A program made the position numbers and the translations under genes. From contig NZ_KE384043.1 in assembly GCF_000423565.1 (NCBI RefSeq), forward strand, positions 115,550 to 179,549: a stretch of 64,000 nt of DNA, given 5' to 3'. This DNA is from Runella zeae DSM 19591 (GTDB lineage Bacteria; Bacteroidota; Bacteroidia; Cytophagales; Spirosomataceae). Within the stretch, counting starts at the first letter, position 1, and each line of letters starts with the position of its first letter. The notes beneath the pieces are model-generated. The model did no database searches, was not told where the DNA came from, and saw only the letters and a list, made by a program, of their open reading frames with translations. This document shows positions 25,170 through 33,119 of this stretch, one piece after another.

Positions 25170-26621
25170 TTATTCTAATGAAAGCGGCTTGCTTTGGTAA
25201 AAGTCAAGGATTTTGGTCCGAAATATATAATCGTACTTGGCTTGAATGAGACTAGCTCGAGCACGGTCTACGTTGTTTTTAGCAATATTGTAGTCAGCGG
25301 CATTGAGGGCACCCGCGTTGAGGCGTGCTTCGGCAGCTTTAAAAGAAAGCTCAAGGGTTGCTACTTGCCGAGCTGTAGCTTCATAGCGCTTGGCGGCATT
25401 GAGCATGTTGTAGTACGCTTGCTCAATAGTCTGCCGAACTTGATTTCTGACGATTTGTGCTTGAAACTCCGCATTTTTTTGTTGGATTTGTGCCCCTGCT
25501 ATCCGGTAGCGTACTTGATAGCCATTAAAAATAGGCACTCTCAATGACAATGAAAGAGAGGCGTTTCGGTTGAAACCTAATTGATCAAAATAACCAAAAT
25601 TTTGAATGGCACCACTAGGAACGGTAGTCCGAACGATGACCGGCAAGGTGACTCCTCCATAAGTGATGTATTGAGTTGTAGAAGGAATGTCACGTACTTG
25701 CGAAGCACCTCCATCTCCCACAAAACGTTGTTTGGGAGCGGCACTAGAAAAAGAAGAACTCAACCCTCCTCCCAACGACAACGAAGGCAATTTAGCACCT
25801 TTGGCAATATCAATTCCAGTTTTGGCACTTTCTATACGAAGATTTGCTGCTTCCATATCAGGTAGATACTTGATGGCAGCATTATAAACCTGCTCTAAGG
25901 TAGCATCATAAGGGGCTGAGGTAGAAGGAAGCGGTAAAGTGATGGGTTCTACTTCAATCACCTCACTACCATAGATATTCATAAGTTGTTTGAGGGCAAG
26001 CTTTGATAACTCTATATTGTTTTGTGCATTTACAATAGAAAGTTCATCATTGGCAAGTTGAGATTGTATATCATAGAGGTTAATTTCGGGAAGGGATCCG
26101 GCTTTTACCAACTTCTCGGTACGTTCGAGCTGGAGGCGGGTAGTCTCTAACTGACGACGTGCAAACTCTAGTTGTTCTTGGTTGTTAAGAACTGAAAGAT
26201 AATTTGTTGCAACATTCAAAATCAGTGTATTACGGCTCGATTCTAGCTCTTTTTGACTGGCTTGTAAGTTATACTGATTTTGTTTAATGGTATTTTTTTG
26301 TTGATATCCATTAAAAAGGTTAATGCCAGTATTCAAGTTGAAATTCGAAAAATTGACCGTTTGTTCCACAAATTGGTTCGTAAAAGGGTCAATGTTACGT
26401 CCTGATTGTAACCCTTGCCCCCCGCTAAAGTTGAGCGTGGGGTACCTTTGCCATTTTGATTGGTCAAGTAGGTTTTGATTATTCTGAATTTGAAGTTGAC
26501 TTTGTTGCAGTTGCAAATTGTTTTGCAATGCAATCGTCACACATTGTTGAAGTGAGTATTTTTGCTGCGCTTGGCTGTATAGGCTTAAACCAAGCGAGAA
26601 GGCGAGTAACCAATTTTTCAT
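25170..26621 (-). CDS. TolC-family outer-membrane efflux channel
   Basis: A 483-aa protein with a signal peptide (MKNWLLAFSLGLSLYSQAQ) and two OEP repeats rich in helical heptads: YSLQQCVTIALQNNLQLQQS begins the first (about 22-41), and the second begins near residue 250 (LEQVYNAAIKYLPDMEAANL). Trimers form the outer-membrane tunnel. It lies upstream of the periplasmic adaptor with about 96 bp between them, a normal tolC-adaptor operon order for Bacteroidota. It might also serve the HlyD of the peptide cassette, which lacks its own channel (speculative). Confidence 0.9.
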   Translation of the reverse strand: MKNWLLAFSLGLSLYSQAQQKYSLQQCVTIALQNNLQLQQSQLQIQNNQNLLDQSKWQRYPTLNFSGGQGLQSGRNIDPFTNQFVEQTVNFSNFNLNTGINLFNGYQQKNTIKQNQYNLQASQKELESSRNTLILNVATNYLSVLNNQEQLEFARRQLETTRLQLERTEKLVKAGSLPEINLYDIQSQLANDELSIVNAQNNIELSKLALKQLMNIYGSEVIEVEPITLPLPSTSAPYDATLEQVYNAAIKYLPDMEAANLRIESAKTGIDIAKGAKLPSLSLGGGLSSSFSSAAPKQRFVGDGGASQVRDIPSTTQYITYGGVTLPVIVRTTVPSGAIQNFGYFDQLGFNRNASLSLSLRVPIFNGYQVRYRIAGAQIQQKNAEFQAQIVRNQVRQTIEQAYYNMLNAAKRYEATARQVATLELSFKAAEARLNAGALNAADYNIAKNNVDRARASLIQAKYDYIFRTKILDFYQSKPLSLE

Positions 26622-26652
26622 CGCTGTCCTTTTGATTTTATCTTCAAGGTTA

Positions 26653-26660
26653 CAAAACTA
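26653..26660 (-). promoter_or_regulatory. TANNTTTG -7 element before the tolC-like gene
   Basis: Minus-strand TAGTTTTG, about 31 bp before the ATG at 26621, heads the tolC-adaptor operon. Confidence 0.5.
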
Positions 26661-26743
26661 AATTTGCTACCTCTAAGAAAATTGGATAAGCGGTGAAATA
26701 AGTTTATCAACGCTTCAAATTCAGCAATTTAAAAGAATAAGAC

Positions 26744-28258
26744 TCAAGGCGCAGTTTTTTTAAATTCAATATCTCCAGCATTGGCAAGGGTGACAACGAC
26801 ACGGTCAATATCGCCCGTAGCATTGATTCTAAAATCAAATTTAGCTTGGTCAAAAGCACCTGTACCTTCAAAAACATCGTAGTGATAATGTTGGAGAGTA
26901 AATGGTAAACCGTGAAATACGCCGATAAACTCTTCGTCGCCGCGAGTTTCCAATACAAACGACCCATAAGCAGGATGCTCATACTTGCCCCGATAGCTAC
27001 TCAGCCCCTGCGAAGGTTTTGTGTCTGATTTGCGTTTGTTGGCTTTTTCTTCTTTGGCTTTTTGTTGTTTGGCTTTGGCTTCTGCTTGGGCTGTTTTGAG
27101 GCGGCTCGCCCAATCAATCACTGGAAGGTTGAGCCATTTATCAGCCACATAATTGCAGATTGAGTTGACAAAATAATAGTCTACGGCACCAGTGTTGGTA
27201 AGGACTACTACGCCAAAATTTTGATTCGGGAAAAAGGTCATTTGCGAACGGAAGCCTTCAATGGAGCCATTGTGGCTCAATCTTAAAAAACCGCGATAAG
27301 TATTGATATTCCAGCCCATACCGTAGCTGGCATAGCCCAACTCACTAAAGGTGATTTCGGCAGGAGATACGATTATGTGGGGCGTGTGGGTTTCTTTCAG
27401 GTTTGTTTCCGAGATGATTTGTTGATTGTCAAACTTTCCTTTTCCCAGTTGCATCAGGAGCCAATGAGACATATCTATCACGTTGGATTTGATAGACCCC
27501 GCAGGGCCGATAGCATCTATATTACTTCCAAAACCCTGCTCAAGCCATTGGCCGCTGTTGTCTCGATACGAGAGAGAATAATCACTACTCTGAAAAAGTT
27601 CGGGATAAGCAAGTACAGTTTGTTTCATTTGAAGGGGAGAAAGAATTTTTTCTCTCAAAAAATTCTCCCAGCTTTTTCCCGAGATTTTTTCAATTAAGAC
27701 ACCTGCTGTCATATACATCAGGTTGTTGTATTGGTATTGGGCATAGACTGGCTTTGAAAGTGGCAAGTACTTGAGTCGCTGATACAGACTTTGGCGGTCG
27801 AGGTTTGCATAGAGCCATGTCCAATCGTGGCGTGGTAGGCCTGTGCGGTGTGATACCAAATCGCGGGCGGTGATGAGTCGGGTAGCGTATTCGTCATGAA
27901 GTTGAAAATCAGGCAAATAATCTTTGACGGGTTTGTTCCAGTCAAGTTTGCCTTCGTCTGCTAATATACCTAAAGCTGTTGCCGTAAATGATTTAGTGCA
28001 CGACGCAATCGGGAAGAGCGTTTGGGCTGTAACGGGGAGGTTATTTTTTAAATCTTTAAATCCGTATCCTTTGGTGTAAAGTATTTTGCCATCTTTGACA
28101 ATCCCCACGGCGGCTCCTGGTACGCGCCATTCGATGAGCATTTGGTTTACAAAGTTATCGAACCCCACAAGCGGGTCAGTAGGGGGGGGGACTTTTTTTT
28201 GTGCGTAACCAAAACTGATAATACAAATCAGTAAAATAGTTTGAACAAGCGGGCGCAT
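26744..28258 (-). CDS. Exported serine hydrolase (beta-lactamase fold) with DUF3471-like C-terminal domain
   Basis: A 504-aa exported protein: signal peptide MRPLVQTILLICIISFGYAQ, then the hydrolase domain (about 30-370) with Ser86-Cys-Thr-Lys89 (SxxK), a Tyr-Asn-Asn (YQYNNLMY) YxN motif and LRLSHNGSIEG as the third motif. A Lys/Glu-rich linker (about 385-410) leads to a C-terminal DUF3471-like beta domain. The family includes D-aminopeptidases and esterases; no substrate is evident. Codons 22-27, right after the signal peptide, contain adjacent A8 and C9 homopolymers, where slippage would switch the gene off. Confidence 0.85.
   Translation of the reverse strand: MRPLVQTILLICIISFGYAQKKVPPPTDPLVGFDNFVNQMLIEWRVPGAAVGIVKDGKILYTKGYGFKDLKNNLPVTAQTLFPIASCTKSFTATALGILADEGKLDWNKPVKDYLPDFQLHDEYATRLITARDLVSHRTGLPRHDWTWLYANLDRQSLYQRLKYLPLSKPVYAQYQYNNLMYMTAGVLIEKISGKSWENFLREKILSPLQMKQTVLAYPELFQSSDYSLSYRDNSGQWLEQGFGSNIDAIGPAGSIKSNVIDMSHWLLMQLGKGKFDNQQIISETNLKETHTPHIIVSPAEITFSELGYASYGMGWNINTYRGFLRLSHNGSIEGFRSQMTFFPNQNFGVVVLTNTGAVDYYFVNSICNYVADKWLNLPVIDWASRLKTAQAEAKAKQQKAKEEKANKRKSDTKPSQGLSSYRGKYEHPAYGSFVLETRGDEEFIGVFHGLPFTLQHYHYDVFEGTGAFDQAKFDFRINATGDIDRVVVTLANAGDIEFKKTAP
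28182..28200 (-). repeat. Adjacent homopolymer tracts (C9 and A8 on the coding strand) after a signal peptide
   Basis: Plus-strand G9 (28182-28190), AC, then T8 (28193-28200). On the coding strand these encode the KKVPPP stretch at residues 21-26. The tract is near the gene start, as in known slippage-prone contingency loci; phase variation here is inference. Confidence 0.6.
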
Positions 28259-28280
28259 AGAGAGAGAGGTGTTAGACCAA

Positions 28281-28288
28281 CAAATATA
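28281..28288 (-). promoter_or_regulatory. TANNTTTG -7 element before the serine hydrolase gene
   Basis: Minus-strand TATATTTG, 22 bp before the ATG at 28258. Confidence 0.5.
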
Positions 28289-28336
28289 GTTTTAAAGCAT
28301 ATAGTTTGATGTATCCCTCCTCCGAAAGTTCTTATT

Positions 28337-29689
28337 TTAGTGCATTATCGCTGTTTTTTTGATATTACTAGGCATTTTATCAATCAACCAATAAAAACGG
28401 ATGGTAAGAAAAAGCGCCGAAAACGTAAGGCCAGCAGATAAGGCAATCCATACTCCTTCTACATCCATTTTAAAAGTAAAAGCTAAGATATAACTCAATG
28501 GTAAAGCAATAACCCAATAAGCCACTAATGTAATACCTGTAGGAACATTGACGTCGGTTAAGCCTCTTAATGTGCCTAAGCCTGTAGCTTGAATCCCGTC
28601 GGATAATTGGAAAAAGCCAGCATAAATCACCAGAGTAGAAGCAATACTCGTGACGGCGAGGTTGTCTTTGAGATAAAGTGAAACCAAAAAGTCATTGGCT
28701 GTCAGAAAAGTAATACAACATACTCCCATAAACGCTGTCACAATCACAAAGGCTGCCGTGCCTGCCTGCTTTACCTTGGGGAGGTTGTTTTGTCCCCATG
28801 CTTGTCCCACTCTGATCGCCCCTGCGGCGGCTATTCCTGTCGCCATCATGTAGGTGGTAGAGGCCAAATTAATGGCGATTTGGTGAGCGGCTAGTTGACT
28901 TTCTCCCAGCCATCCAATCAACACTACGGCAAGTGAAAAAGCCGCTACTTCAAAGAAAAATTGGAACCCTACCGGAATTGTGAGCTTGATGATTCTTTTT
29001 ATTAAGGGCGTAATATTTTGATTAGGAAAATGGAGGTATGTTTTGAAGTACTTACTTCTGAAAATATATATTAAGATAACAATCGCCATATACACTCGTG
29101 AAATCAGAGTGCCTAAGGCTGCACCATTAAGCCCCATTTTGGGAAAAATCCATATTCCTTTAATTAATACCCAATTGATGAGGGCATTGAAAAACAAAGC
29201 TGATACGGTCACAAACATGGCTACTTTGGTATAAGAAAGCCCATCTGCCAACTGCCGAGCAGCAACAAAAATTAACAAGGGTAATATAGAAACACTTAGG
29301 ATGTAAATGACAGGCTTAGCGAGGCGTGTCACTTCGGGAGTTTGCCCAAAAAAGTCTAAACTTAACCCCAATCCTATTCCTACTATGCCAAGCAAAATAC
29401 CTAGCAGTATGCCTACGTTCAAGCCTGCTCTAAATAAATTCCCAATTTCTGGTGTATTGTTTTGTCCTTTGGCTTGTGAAATAAGGCTAGAAACGATTCC
29501 TAATCCCCCAAAACCAATACTAGAAACCAAAAAAGTAAGCGAAGTAGCTAAGCCTGACGCTCCTAAGGGAACCGCCCCCAGAAAACGTCCTACCATCAGG
29601 TTGTCGGTAACTCCCATCAAAATGACTCCAAGCTGAGCAATAATAATAGGAATACTAAGCTTGACGGTTGCTAAAATTTCGCGACGCAT
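28337..29689 (-). CDS. MATE-family multidrug/Na+ antiporter
   Basis: A 450-aa inner-membrane transporter with about twelve hydrophobic segments in two MatE halves. The first half opens with KLSIPIIIAQLGVILMGVTD (about 8-27) and holds NLMVGRFLGAVPLGASGLA; the second opens near residue 235 (KLTIPVGFQFFFEVAAF). MATE proteins export cationic drugs or metabolites in exchange for Na+ or H+. The gene stands alone on the minus strand between the hydrolase and dnaJ genes. Confidence 0.92.
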   Translation of the reverse strand: MRREILATVKLSIPIIIAQLGVILMGVTDNLMVGRFLGAVPLGASGLATSLTFLVSSIGFGGLGIVSSLISQAKGQNNTPEIGNLFRAGLNVGILLGILLGIVGIGLGLSLDFFGQTPEVTRLAKPVIYILSVSILPLLIFVAARQLADGLSYTKVAMFVTVSALFFNALINWVLIKGIWIFPKMGLNGAALGTLISRVYMAIVILIYIFRSKYFKTYLHFPNQNITPLIKRIIKLTIPVGFQFFFEVAAFSLAVVLIGWLGESQLAAHQIAINLASTTYMMATGIAAAGAIRVGQAWGQNNLPKVKQAGTAAFVIVTAFMGVCCITFLTANDFLVSLYLKDNLAVTSIASTLVIYAGFFQLSDGIQATGLGTLRGLTDVNVPTGITLVAYWVIALPLSYILAFTFKMDVEGVWIALSAGLTFSALFLTIRFYWLIDKMPSNIKKTAIMH

Positions 29690-29788
29690 GAACTACTGTT
29701 TTTGGAATGATGTACAGAGGGGCAACCTAAGTTTTAGAAAAATAGTTTGACAACGTAAGAATTTGTCATGGGAGGAAGCCAATAAAAT

Positions 29789-29818
29789 AATAAAAGCGGT
29801 CAATAGACCGCTTTTATT
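29789..29818 (-). terminator. Terminator of the grpE-dnaJ operon
   Basis: AATAAAAGCGGTC and GACCGCTTTTATT form a perfect 13-bp stem with an AATA loop. The dnaJ stop codon touches its edge. A/T runs on both sides could work in either direction. Confidence 0.85.
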
Positions 29819-30968
29819 AATGGAAGAAATCTTTCATCTTCTCAAAAAATCCTTTCTCATTTTTACCCGGCTTGGGCTGGAAATTAGGTGAGTTTCGGAG
29901 TTTTTCAAGCAAGGCTCGCTCTTCGCTATTGAGCTGCTTTGGTGTCCAGATATTAATATGTATCAATTGGTCACCTCTGCCGTAGCCGTTGAGTTCTTTG
30001 ATTCCTTTTCCTTTAAGTCTTAATATTTTACCGCCTTGTACGCCAGCTTCGATAGGTACTCGCGCTTTACCGTCGAGCGTAGGAACTTCTACACTGGTAC
30101 CCAGAGCCGCATCTACAAAATTAAGATGAAGGTCATACACAAGGTTGTTGCCGTCGCGTTTGAGGTTTTCGTCCTCTTCTTCTTCTACTACAATCAGCAA
30201 GTCGCCTGCTACACCACCGCGAGGGGGCACATTGCCTTTGCCACTCATAGAGAGCTGCATGCCGTCGGCTACGCCACCAGGGATTTTGATGCTGATTACA
30301 TCTTCTTCTAGTACACGTCCTTCGCCGGCGCAGACTTCACAGCGCTCAGATACAATTTTACCTTCCCCATTACAAGTAGGACAGGTACTAGTCGAGACCA
30401 TTTGGCCGAGCATGGTACTTACTACTTTACGAACTTGCCCACTACCATTACAAGTATGACAAGTCTTGAGGGAGGCGCCATTTTTAGAGCCATTTCCTCC
30501 GCAAGCATTACAGCTTACGTATCTTTTTACTTTGATTTTCTTTTCTGCACCTTCGGCTACTTCGCGGAGGTCAAGTTTGAGTTTGATTCTCAAATCAGTA
30601 CCTCGCCTGACGCGCCTTCCGCCTCCGCCGCCATTGCCAAAAATATCTCCAAAAGGCGAAGAATCACCAAATATGTCGCCAAATTGAGAGAAAATATCGT
30701 TGATGTCAAATCCTTGACCACCGCCAAAACCACCATTCCCACCCATGCCTGCGTGGCCAAATTGGTCGTAACGTTTGCGTTTTTCGGCATCGCTCAATAC
30801 GCCATAGGCCTCGGCTGCCTCTTTAAATTTTTCCTCAGCCGAAGGGTCATCAGGGTTTTTGTCGGGGTGATATTTGATGGCTAGCTTACGATAAGCCTTT
30901 TTTATCTCATCGTCCGATGCTGATTTGCCGACGCCAAGGACTTCATAATAATCTCTTTTCTGTGCCAT
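29817..30968 (-). CDS. dnaJ: Chaperone protein DnaJ
   Basis: A 383-aa co-chaperone that delivers clients to DnaK and stimulates its ATPase. J domain at residues 4-70 with His34-Pro-Asp36 (KYHPDKNP). A Gly/Phe-rich region (about 75-115) includes [17 protein letters not shown]. Four zinc-binding CxxCxGxG repeats follow ([32 protein letters not shown]; about 150-215), then the C-terminal substrate-binding domain. Full length for type I DnaJ. It is 58 bp downstream of grpE and ends in the stem of a strong terminator. Confidence 0.97.
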   Translation of the reverse strand: MAQKRDYYEVLGVGKSASDDEIKKAYRKLAIKYHPDKNPDDPSAEEKFKEAAEAYGVLSDAEKRKRYDQFGHAGMGGNGGFGGGQGFDINDIFSQFGDIFGDSSPFGDIFGNGGGGGRRVRRGTDLRIKLKLDLREVAEGAEKKIKVKRYVSCNACGGNGSKNGASLKTCHTCNGSGQVRKVVSTMLGQMVSTSTCPTCNGEGKIVSERCEVCAGEGRVLEEDVISIKIPGGVADGMQLSMSGKGNVPPRGGVAGDLLIVVEEEEDENLKRDGNNLVYDLHLNFVDAALGTSVEVPTLDGKARVPIEAGVQGGKILRLKGKGIKELNGYGRGDQLIHINIWTPKQLNSEERALLEKLRNSPNFQPKPGKNEKGFFEKMKDFFH

Positions 30969-31026
30969 TGTTTTGTGGGTTAATCATCATAAATACTTTT
31001 TCAAGTATTCACAACATATCACAAAG

Positions 31027-31572
31027 TTAACTTCCTACTACGACTTTAGCGTAGCGGATTACTTTTTCATTTAAAAAATATCCTTTTTCGACTTCGTCAA
31101 TTACTTTTCCTTTTAAGTCTTCACTTGGAGCCGGGAATTGGGTAATTGACTCATGCAAATCAGCATCAAATACTTCACCTTTAGAGGTCATGGGTTTGAG
31201 GCCTTTGCTTTCGAGAGTTTTTGAAAACTTATTGAAAATCAGACCCACGCCTTCTTTGAGAGGAGCAATGTCGGTAGTAGTTTCAAAGGAGGCCATCGCA
31301 CGTTCGAAATCATCAACTACGGGCAAAACAGCCTTCATCAGTTCTTCATTAGCACTTGAAATTAATTCTAATTTTTCTTTGGCAGTACGGCGACGGAAGT
31401 TTTCGAAGTCGGCGTACAAACGCAAATATTTATTTTTTAACTCTGTAAGTTCTGCTTCTAATTTTTCTGTAACATTTTCTTCGCCCTCTTGTGGTATTTC
31501 AGTAGCAGCATTGGCTGCCAATTCGTCTTCTATGGGTGTGTCTTCTTGAATGTGTTGGTTATCGGTTGTCAT
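31027..31572 (-). CDS. grpE: Nucleotide exchange factor GrpE
   Basis: A 181-aa co-chaperone that releases ADP from DnaK. An acidic, disordered N-terminus (about 1-35) is followed by a long coiled coil (LTELKNKYLRLYADFENFRR, about 40-60, then KEKLELIS) and a beta domain ending with the family signature around HESITQFPAP and VIDEVEKGYFLNEKVIRYAK. First gene of the grpE-dnaJ operon. An inverted repeat (31645-31659) sits about 75 bp upstream and may be part of heat-shock control. Confidence 0.96.
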   Translation of the reverse strand: MTTDNQHIQEDTPIEDELAANAATEIPQEGEENVTEKLEAELTELKNKYLRLYADFENFRRRTAKEKLELISSANEELMKAVLPVVDDFERAMASFETTTDIAPLKEGVGLIFNKFSKTLESKGLKPMTSKGEVFDADLHESITQFPAPSEDLKGKVIDEVEKGYFLNEKVIRYAKVVVGS

Positions 31573-31987
31573 GACAAATCAATTCACAATGAAACATTTT
31601 TTCTGCTACAAAGTTCGTCAATTATTTTGCCAGTATCACCACAACTGACAGATTGGCAGAAACCTCCCCTTGAAGAAGTGTCGAAGAAGCCTTTTTGACG
31701 AAATTTTTATGAAAGATATTGTAACTTTTTAGCGAACTTTCGTCTAATATAAGTAATGATAAATATGGTTTTTAATGACTTTTTTTATGGTGAAACAAAA
31801 TACCTCTTCCCCGCGCCGTATCTATTCTAGACCAAGCCTTCTTAAAATAGGGAAAGTGACAAAGCTTACTAAAAAAACTGGTAGTCAGTTTGATATGCTG
31901 ACTAGTACTAATTCTTTTACGCCCTGATTCTAGGAGTTATAGCTTGGTCAAAACAAATGGATTTACACTTTAATGTCCTGAAAATAT
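31573..31987. other. 415-bp divergent intergenic region (grpE / T9SS protein)
   Basis: No supportable gene. It holds the inverted repeat at 31645-31659 and, on the minus strand, TTGACGAACTTTGTA close to grpE. The T9SS-protein side has no clear TANNTTTG element. Confidence 0.4.
31645..31659 (-). promoter_or_regulatory. Inverted repeat CTGACAGATTGGCAG upstream of grpE
   Basis: CTGACA-GAT-TGGCAG is an imperfect palindrome, with a further TGCCAG copy 15 bp to its left in plus-strand coordinates. It sits upstream of a stress operon, so a heat-shock regulator site is plausible but unproven. Confidence 0.35.
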
Positions 31988-33097
31988 ATGAAAAAAATAT
32001 ACCTTTTTGTGCTATTCTTAGGTGTCTTATTTAAAGCGACCTCCCAAGGCGGCGGGATTTTGCAGACCTTTGATGCTGCATCGGCATTACCGACAGGATG
32101 GAGCACTACCGCAACTTCTAATGTGGTAGTAGAAAATGCTTCTAGTAGCAGTGGGTATACTATTCCTACTACAGACCCTACGGTGAGTGCCTCTGGTACC
32201 AACAACTTATCAATGAAAAATTGCGGTAGCGCGACAGTGTCGGTTACTACGGCGGCCTTTGACCTAACGGGCAAGAGCAATGTCATCGTGGGATTTGGAC
32301 GGCGGCGTACTAGTGCTTTCAACGCCACAGTAGCGTTTTCGGTTAGTGTAGATGGGGGTAGTACTTTTAGCACTTTAAGCAGCGACGTATCGTCAGCGGC
32401 CAATACTACATGGGCTTTTTTGGGACCCATTTCGGTTCCTGCTGCGGCCAATCAAGCAAGTGTGATTTTTAGGTTTGATTATACGGCTACAAACTCGGGC
32501 TTATGCACAGGAAGCCCGGCCAATTTTCGAATCGATGATTTTATTGTTGGTTGGAATGATGTATTTCCTGTAAAACTGACGTTTTTCAAAGCAGAAGAAC
32601 GTAGTGGAGGTGTGGAGCTATCATGGCAAACTTCGGAAGAAATAAGTAACCAACGTTTTGAGATTGAGCGCAGTCTTGATGCTAAATCCTTTGAAAAAAT
32701 AGGCACGATAGAAGGAAAAGGTACCATATCAATTGCCCAGCATTATTCTTTCTTGGATAGCAGTCCCCTACAAGGATTGAATTATTATCGATTAAAACAA
32801 GTGGATTTTGATGGCAAATACAGCTACAGTGTTATCAGAGATATACGTGCTAAAGGTCAGGGGCATAGTTTTCGAGTATATCCCAATCCTGCAACGAATG
32901 AAGTGAAAATAGAATTACCGCAAGAGGAAGAAATAAACAACGGAGAGCTGCTGGACTTGACGGGCAGGATAGTGAAGCGTTATGCAGCTGGCTCAGACAA
33001 AGTCTCCATAATTGACCTCAGGCCGGGCGTATATATCCTGAAGATTAAAACTCAAACGGGAGCTAGTTATCAGCAACGAATCATAAAAATAAATTAG
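31988..33097 (+). CDS. T9SS type A sorting-domain secreted protein
   Basis: A 369-aa secreted protein. Signal peptide MKKIYLFVLFLGVLFKATSQ; a beta-rich middle region (about 22-190) low in charge and rich in Ser/Thr, like a jellyroll adhesion or carbohydrate-binding module; a second beta domain (about 195-285, ELSWQTSEEISNQRFEIERS); and a C-terminal type A sorting domain (about 293-369) with VYPNPATNEVKIELP and LTGRIVKRY ... PGVYILKI. The sorting domain directs export through the type IX secretion system. The function of the middle region is unknown. It precedes the asparagine-synthetase-like gene by 22 bp, so the two may be co-transcribed. Confidence 0.88.
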   Translation: MKKIYLFVLFLGVLFKATSQGGGILQTFDAASALPTGWSTTATSNVVVENASSSSGYTIPTTDPTVSASGTNNLSMKNCGSATVSVTTAAFDLTGKSNVIVGFGRRRTSAFNATVAFSVSVDGGSTFSTLSSDVSSAANTTWAFLGPISVPAAANQASVIFRFDYTATNSGLCTGSPANFRIDDFIVGWNDVFPVKLTFFKAEERSGGVELSWQTSEEISNQRFEIERSLDAKSFEKIGTIEGKGTISIAQHYSFLDSSPLQGLNYYRLKQVDFDGKYSYSVIRDIRAKGQGHSFRVYPNPATNEVKIELPQEEEINNGELLDLTGRIVKRYAAGSDKVSIIDLRPGVYILKIKTQTGASYQQRIIKIN

Positions 33098-33119
33098 TAG
33101 ACGTTTGAGCATTTAACTC

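Noticed and set aside
23679-26621. A complete MacAB-TolC pump
   Set aside because: Adaptor and TolC are present but no MacB-type ABC gene or RND pump is in the window.
20199-28258. Beta-lactamase-fold proteins as antibiotic resistance genes
   Set aside because: Both carry SxxK motifs but in the S12/DD-peptidase context common in Bacteroidota; nothing indicates drug hydrolysis.
30145-30884. Long plus-strand frames opposite dnaJ
   Set aside because: They mirror the Gly-rich and zinc-finger codons of dnaJ; dnaJ itself has complete domains, so these are shadows.
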